Shown in pieces: positions 60,009-64,000 of a stretch of 64,000 bases of DNA. Within the stretch, counting starts at the first letter, position 1; each line of letters starts with the position of its first letter. The stretch comes from Pelagicoccus sp. SDUM812005 (GTDB taxonomy: Bacteria > Verrucomicrobiota > Verrucomicrobiia > Opitutales > Opitutaceae): positions 186,001 through 250,000 of the forward strand of contig NZ_JARXIA010000009.1 in the NCBI RefSeq assembly GCF_031127875.1. The letters run 5' to 3'. A program made the translations under genes and the position numbers. The notes beneath the pieces were generated by a model, which saw nothing but the letters and a program-made list of their open reading frames with translations, searched no databases and was not told where the DNA came from.

Positions 60009-60425
60009 ATGAAAAACAAATCTACTTTCATGGTCTTGGTCTTTTCCTTCTTGCTCGCTTCGGCGAACGCGGCGCCGGGCGAGTCGCCTCGCGGTGACAT
60101 CCCTCCAGACGAGCTTTTCGCGAGATTGGACGTGGATCGGAGCGCTTTGGTTGACGAGTCGGAACTGGCTCTGGCCTTGAAGTTTCACGAGCAGCGGCGG
60201 ATGGAACGCATCGCGGAGTGGGCGGAGGTCGATGCGCGGAGAGCGGAATTCCTGCAGGCTCGCATGATCTCGGAGCAGGCGGATTCGATGCTAGGAACCC
60301 CGGACCGGGCGGCCGCTTTCATCATGGCAAATTTCGACAGGGATGGAGACTGGGAGCTCGATAGAGAGGAAGTAGGGCAAGCGTTCTCCAGCCTGCGGAA
60401 GTGGCGTAGCGAGGGCCGCTCCTAA
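60009..60425 (+). CDS. Secreted EF-hand protein
   Basis: A 138-residue protein from the ATG at 60009, which precedes a signal peptide (VFSFLLASANAAPG). Two EF-hand-like loops follow: DVDRSALVDESE (about residues 41-52) and the better-formed DRDGDWELDREE (about residues 115-126). Periplasmic or extracellular calcium binding is likely. It is monocistronic, and the role is otherwise unknown. The frame upstream of 60009 lacks a credible start. Confidence 0.82.
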   Translation: MKNKSTFMVLVFSFLLASANAAPGESPRGDIPPDELFARLDVDRSALVDESELALALKFHEQRRMERIAEWAEVDARRAEFLQARMISEQADSMLGTPDRAAAFIMANFDRDGDWELDREEVGQAFSSLRKWRSEGRS

Positions 60426-60446
60426 CCTCGCTGTTTAGCGGTAGCG

Positions 60447-60478
60447 GACCGGCCTTCTTAGGTTGGGGGGCCGGTCCT
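60447..60478 (+). other. Stem-loop after the EF-hand gene
   Basis: GGACCGGCC / GGCCGGTCC (9-bp perfect stem, 14-nt loop), 21 nt past the EF-hand stop. The following CCTGCTTTGATT is only weakly U-rich, so this is a 3' stem-loop rather than a clear terminator. Confidence 0.55.
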
Positions 60479-60494
60479 GCTTTGATTGAAAACA

Positions 60495-60524
60495 GCCCTC
60501 CAGGACCGCTGTGTCCTGGAGGGC
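60495..60524 (-). terminator. Terminator of the epimerase-amidase gene
   Basis: GCCCTCCAGGAC / GTCCTGGAGGGC (12-bp perfect stem, 6-nt loop), 14 nt past the epimerase-amidase stop on the minus strand. TGTTTTC follows in that direction. Confidence 0.78.
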
Positions 60525-60538
60525 TCAATCGTGTGCGT

Positions 60539-62356
60539 TTAGATTTTGGATACGAGGGCGGGTTTGCAGGTGTCTAGCCCGTGGCGGAGGATTTCGACGA
60601 GGTGGTCCAGGTGCTTGTCGTGCAGGGCGGAGACGGAGAGGGGCGGCAGCTCGTAGGTGATCACGTGCCAGCCGTTTTCCGCGGCCCAGCTGCCGAAGGA
60701 GCCAGGGGTCTGGTAGCCGATGTTTCCCACGAGGGGCAGTCCGGTGCGTTTGGAAAGCCAGTAGCCGAGGGGGCTGTAGCTTGGGTCGTCGATGCAGGCG
60801 AGCGGAGCGTGGAGCGAGAGGATGGTTTTTGGGGCGAGAGCTTGGACGAGATCGATGAGGGCCCGCGTTTCGGGTTCGGACGCGGGAGCGGGGCCGGTCG
60901 AGTGGTTGACGTAGCCGTGGTTGGGTGCCCATTTGGTGGATACGGGAGAGTCTTGCCAGTTGGTGGCGGGGAAGTTGCGATTGAGCTCGACGCCGTTTGC
61001 GTTGCCGCGGGTGCCGCGCAGAGTGCCGTCGGGGTTGGCGCAGAGCACGATGGCGCAGCGCGGCGATGGACGTTCGAGGGAGCGGAGGGCTTTGGAGAGC
61101 AGGGTGGTGGTTTCCGGCTCCTCGCCGTGGATGGCGGCGAAGAGCAGCAGGTCGCATTGGCCGGAGCTGGGGAGGTAGACTTCCAACGGGATGCCGTTGA
61201 CGGATTTTCCGTAGGTGGCATGGCAGGGAGGCGCCTTTGAGCGGTTTGCGATCGGTTGCAGCGAGGGCGGCTTGATTTCCCAGTAGTCGGTTTTGGGATA
61301 GGCTTGCAAACCGTGCGGGGGCACGTCGGGAGCGAAGGCGAGCCGTCCTGAGTTTTCAACTACACCCAGCATGGGGTCGTTGCGGGTGAGCAGGGCTCCG
61401 TCCAGGTCGATCCAGTCGGCGAGAGGCGAGAGCTGGAGGGCGGCGGCGATGCCGAGGCTGCTTTCGATCATGCAACCCAGCTGGACTTTTAGGCCGTGGC
61501 TTTTGGCGGCGGCGATGAGTTGACGGGCGGGGGCGATGCCGCCGGATTTGGCGAGTTTTACGTTGATGCCGTGGAAGCCTTGGGCGCAGTGGGGGAGGTC
61601 GGCGGGGCTGAGGCAAGACTCGTCGGCCACGAGCGGGATGGGACTGTGGCGCTTGAGCCAGGCGGCGTCTTGGGGGGAGGTGGCGCGCGGCATCGGTTGC
61701 TCGATGAATTCGATGGGGCCGAGAAGGGCGAGGCGCTGGATGGCCCGCAAGGCGAGCTCGCGGTTTTCCCAAGATTCGTTGGCATCGATGCGGACGGGCT
61801 TTTCGGGACTGACGCTGCGGAGGGCTTGGAGGGAGCTTTCGTAGTTGCGGGCGTCGACTTTGAGCTTGAGCACGGGGTAGGACCGGGCGTCGAGGACGCG
61901 TTGGGCGATTTCTTCCGGAGTTCCGAGGCCGATGGAGTAGGAGGTGGTGGGCGGCTGTTCCGGGCAGCTGGGGATGTCGAGGAAGTCGGCGAGCGCTTTT
62001 CGAGCGCTCTTGGCGGCGCCGTCGTGCAAGGCGAGGTCGATGGCGGGGACGGCGGCTGGAGCGCGCTTCGCTTGGGAGTGAAGGTACTCGAGGCTTTGGG
62101 CCAGGTCGTGGAAGTTGAGTTGGCTCCAATCGAAGCGGCGGAGGAAGTGGAGGGTGTCGAGCGCTGTTTCGCCGTAGGTAGTCACGGGGGCGGCTTCGCC
62201 GAAGCCGACGGTGCCGGTTTCGTCGCTGAGCTTGAGGAGGATGCAGCTTCGCTGGGAGATTCCCTTGCCGCTGGGTCCGAGGCGGCTGGCGATGGCCCAG
62301 GGTTGCTTAAGTTCGAGGGAGTGCAGGTGGATTTGGCAGCGCAGCATGGGCGGCAT
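60539..62356 (-). CDS. Fused L-Ala-D/L-Glu epimerase and M14 murein-peptide amidase
   Basis: A 605-residue protein. Residues 1-345 are an enolase-superfamily dipeptide epimerase: KLKVDARNY with the base Lys, RIDANESWE, EFIEQPMPR, VADESC, and NVKLAKSGGI with the second Lys. Residues 370-605 are an M14 carboxypeptidase-like domain of the MpaA type: FAAIHGEEPETT with the zinc His and Glu, CANPDGTLRGTRGNANGVELNRNFPATNW, LSLHAP with a zinc His, and VITYELPP with the catalytic Glu. In E. coli these are separate, adjacent genes (ycjG, mpaA) for recycling L-Ala-gamma-D-Glu-mDAP. Here one chain would cut off mDAP and epimerise the remaining dipeptide. It lacks a signal peptide, so it is cytoplasmic. 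Confidence 0.9.
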   Translation of the reverse strand: MPPMLRCQIHLHSLELKQPWAIASRLGPSGKGISQRSCILLKLSDETGTVGFGEAAPVTTYGETALDTLHFLRRFDWSQLNFHDLAQSLEYLHSQAKRAPAAVPAIDLALHDGAAKSARKALADFLDIPSCPEQPPTTSYSIGLGTPEEIAQRVLDARSYPVLKLKVDARNYESSLQALRSVSPEKPVRIDANESWENRELALRAIQRLALLGPIEFIEQPMPRATSPQDAAWLKRHSPIPLVADESCLSPADLPHCAQGFHGINVKLAKSGGIAPARQLIAAAKSHGLKVQLGCMIESSLGIAAALQLSPLADWIDLDGALLTRNDPMLGVVENSGRLAFAPDVPPHGLQAYPKTDYWEIKPPSLQPIANRSKAPPCHATYGKSVNGIPLEVYLPSSGQCDLLLFAAIHGEEPETTTLLSKALRSLERPSPRCAIVLCANPDGTLRGTRGNANGVELNRNFPATNWQDSPVSTKWAPNHGYVNHSTGPAPASEPETRALIDLVQALAPKTILSLHAPLACIDDPSYSPLGYWLSKRTGLPLVGNIGYQTPGSFGSWAAENGWHVITYELPPLSVSALHDKHLDHLVEILRHGLDTCKPALVSKI

Positions 62357-62415
62357 TGGAGCAAGTTTCCCGCCAAATCGATGGACCTTGGCTCGGGAAT
62401 TGCATGGGATGCGGC

Positions 62416-63609
62416 ATGCGATTTTTGCTCTTTGTTTGGCTGCTGGGCGGTCTCGGGCTGGATGCTGGGGAGTCCCGGGATTTGGAAAGGGCCAGGCGGG
62501 CTCTGGGCTCGGAGCGGAACTGGGGAGACCTGGCTCGGTACGACGGGGCGGTGGGTCGGGACTTTTTCGTGGAGGCGATGGAGCGGACCTACGCTCCGAC
62601 TGCGGATTGGCGGCGCTGGATGCGGGTGGAAGCGGATGGGGTATGGATCGAAACGGGCGAGGAGCCGGGAGGTGAGCGTTTGTTTTTGAGCTTTGCGGGA
62701 GAGGTTTCGGCTCGGAAAGCGGAGGTCGAGCTTCCGGAGGCGGGGCGGAAGGGCTTCGCGGGGTTGCGGGTGGTCTTGGATCCGGGGCATATCGGAGGAC
62801 GTTGGGGGCCGGTGGAAGAGCGTTCCTTCGCGATCGGGGACGGGCCTTTGCTGCAGGAGGGAGACTTGACCCTGGCCGTTGCGAAGCGGATCGCGCTCCG
62901 TTTGCGGGAGCTGGGGGCGGAGGCGCTGCTGGCGCGGGAGACGGCGGAGCCGGTCACGGCATTGCGGGCTGAGGATTTCTGGGAGGAGGCCAAGGCTCGC
63001 CTCGGCGGCGAGGAAGGGGCGCCCGCTTTGGCGGAGCGCTTGTTTTACCGGACGGCGGAAATTCGGGAGCGGGCCCGCCGCATCGAGGCGTGGGGTGGAG
63101 CGGACCTGGTTTTGGCCATCCATATCAACGCCAGCGGCTTCGAGGATCCGGAGCGACCGGCTTTGCACGGAGGCAACGATGCCCATGTGCTGGTGCACGG
63201 CTGCTACCTCGAGTCGGAATTGGCCTCGCCGACCCAGAGGCTGGAGCTGCTGCTCCGCTTGTTCGAGGGCTACCATTTGGAGGAGGGGCGGGTGGCTCGG
63301 GCGTTGGTGGAGGCGATGCGAGAGGAAACCGGCCTGCCCGGCTATCGCTACGAGGATGGGAATGCTTTTGCCCTGGACGAAGAGGGGTACCTCTGGGCGC
63401 GGAACCTTCTGGCGTCCCGAATCTACGCGGGGCCGGTCGTTTACTTGGAGCCTTGGCAGGCGAACGGGAAGGCTGTGTACGAATGGGCGGCGGCGGGCGA
63501 TTACGAGGGCTTGCGGGAGTTCGACGGGGAGCTGCGGCCTTCGCTGCCGACGGTGTACTGCGAGTTCGTGATGGCGGGACTGCGCGAGCTCTATTCCGGA
63601 GGGGAGTAG
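62416..63609 (+). CDS. N-acetylmuramoyl-L-alanine amidase (Amidase_3)
   Basis: A 397-residue protein starting at MRFLLFVWLLGG (62416); ATG 62404 would add four residues. The signal peptide is followed by a 100-residue N-terminal region and then the Amidase_3 domain. Its zinc ligands appear as VVLDPGHIGGR (His), LLQEGDLTLAVAKRI (Glu) and LAIHINASG (His); a later Glu in VYLEPWQ may be the catalytic one. It cleaves the amide bond between MurNAc and L-Ala of peptidoglycan outside the cytoplasm. It is divergent from the epimerase-amidase gene, giving a cell-wall turnover pair. Confidence 0.9.
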   Translation: MRFLLFVWLLGGLGLDAGESRDLERARRALGSERNWGDLARYDGAVGRDFFVEAMERTYAPTADWRRWMRVEADGVWIETGEEPGGERLFLSFAGEVSARKAEVELPEAGRKGFAGLRVVLDPGHIGGRWGPVEERSFAIGDGPLLQEGDLTLAVAKRIALRLRELGAEALLARETAEPVTALRAEDFWEEAKARLGGEEGAPALAERLFYRTAEIRERARRIEAWGGADLVLAIHINASGFEDPERPALHGGNDAHVLVHGCYLESELASPTQRLELLLRLFEGYHLEEGRVARALVEAMREETGLPGYRYEDGNAFALDEEGYLWARNLLASRIYAGPVVYLEPWQANGKAVYEWAAAGDYEGLREFDGELRPSLPTVYCEFVMAGLRELYSGGE

Positions 63610-63685
63610 GCAATTTTTGGCGGGGCGAGTTTTTTCCGACTCCGCGCTTGTCGGGCAGGAGGTAAGCTCTCAGTTTGCCAGCGTT

Positions 63686-64000
63686 ATGATCATCCTTCGT
63701 GGCGCACCGTCTCATTCTCAATTCCGTTTGCAAAAGCTGCAGGCTTCGCTCTCCGCAGCGGGCCTACCGGTCAAATCCGTCTACGCCGAGTACCTGCATG
63801 CCGCCGAAATCGAAGGTGAATTGACTGCTGAGGAGCGCGAGGTCCTAGCCAAGCTCCTAACTTACGGACCGAAGCTCGAAGAGCACGAACCTGTTGGCTT
63901 GCAACGTATTGTGGCTCCGCGTCCCGGCACGCTGTCCCCTTGGTCCTCCAAGGCGACGGATATTGCCCACATCTGCGGGCTGGCCAAGCTGGAGCGAGTG
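63686..64000 (+). CDS. purL: Phosphoribosylformylglycinamidine synthase PurL (5' part, runs off window)
   Basis: 105 codons from the ATG at 63686 to the window edge. The sequence MIILRGAPSHSQFRLQKLQASLSAAGLPV, the VYAEYLHAAEIEGELTAEERE region, and VAPRPGTLSPWSSKATDIAHICGL match the N-terminus of the large, single-chain (proteobacterial/eukaryotic-type) PurL/FGAM synthase. This enzyme performs the fourth step of de novo purine synthesis. The spacing of AGGAGG (63658-63663) to the ATG is longer than usual. Confidence 0.95.
   Translation, partial: MIILRGAPSHSQFRLQKLQASLSAAGLPVKSVYAEYLHAAEIEGELTAEEREVLAKLLTYGPKLEEHEPVGLQRIVAPRPGTLSPWSSKATDIAHICGLAKLERV

Noticed and set aside
1-64000. tRNA, rRNA, insertion sequences, prophage, CRISPR arrays, defence systems
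   Set aside because: I looked for their usual signatures and saw none; short structured RNAs could still have been missed by eye.

Overview
The window is GC-rich, densely coding bacterial chromosome. It most resembles Verrucomicrobiota, class Opitutae (a Pelagicoccus- or Coraliomargarita-like relative). The indicators are a protein with a VPDSG-type C-terminal sorting signal, a large TonB-dependent receptor beside secreted glycan-degrading enzymes, several sodium:solute symporters, a DUF3450-ExbB-ExbD-TonB-TPR operon, and TamA/TamB-like envelope proteins. The taxonomy is inferred from gene content only. I see no rRNA, tRNA, CRISPR array, insertion sequence or prophage.

Layout. 1-2.7 kb: a probable iron-linked module on the minus strand (porin, FMN-binding protein, PepSY membrane protein cut by the window edge) with two Fur-like palindromes upstream. 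3-9 kb: an RNA-binding RRM protein, then a six-gene TonB-energising operon. 9-17.9 kb: an N-acetylglucosamine/chitooligosaccharide operon (GH20 hexosaminidase, Na+ symporter, NagX-like acetyltransferase, NagB fused to a degenerate PIG-L domain, an intact PIG-L deacetylase) divergent from an AraC-type regulator. 17.9-21.9 kb: a His/Met-rich outer-membrane protein with a small Cys-pair partner, and two hypotheticals. 21.9-29.4 kb: tamA-tamB, an AlkC/AlkD-like protein and an MscS channel. 29.6-38.4 kb: an EamA exporter and a MarR regulator, then a compact operon with a symporter, a 41-residue membrane peptide, an unusual carbamoyltransferase, an asparagine-synthase-like amidotransferase, an M20 carbamoylase and an isochorismatase-fold cysteine hydrolase.

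38.4-46.5 kb: a maltodextrin locus on the minus strand (MFS sugar transporter, MalQ, TonB-dependent receptor, secreted GH13). 47-48.6 kb: the VPDSG protein behind a possible sigma-54 promoter, and a hypothetical. 48.6-55.3 kb: fumarase, a multi-BON secreted protein, a ChrA transporter, a LacI regulator with paired operators, and a Gfo/Idh oxidoreductase. 55.4-60.4 kb: a secreted hypothetical, a SpoIIAA-like protein with a hybrid histidine kinase, and an EF-hand protein. 60.5-63.6 kb: a murein-peptide recycling pair in which a dipeptide epimerase is fused to an M14 amidase, divergent from an N-acetylmuramoyl-L-alanine amidase. The window ends inside purL.

Two observations stand out. The first is the carbamoyltransferase operon: its transferase keeps the carbamoyl-phosphate site but lacks the aspartate-binding residues, so its substrate is open. 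The second is a short motif, TGGATACG, counted by eye about 26 times (core GGATAC about 68 times) on both strands, inside and between genes. That far exceeds what base composition predicts and is reminiscent of a DNA-uptake or chromosome-architecture sequence.
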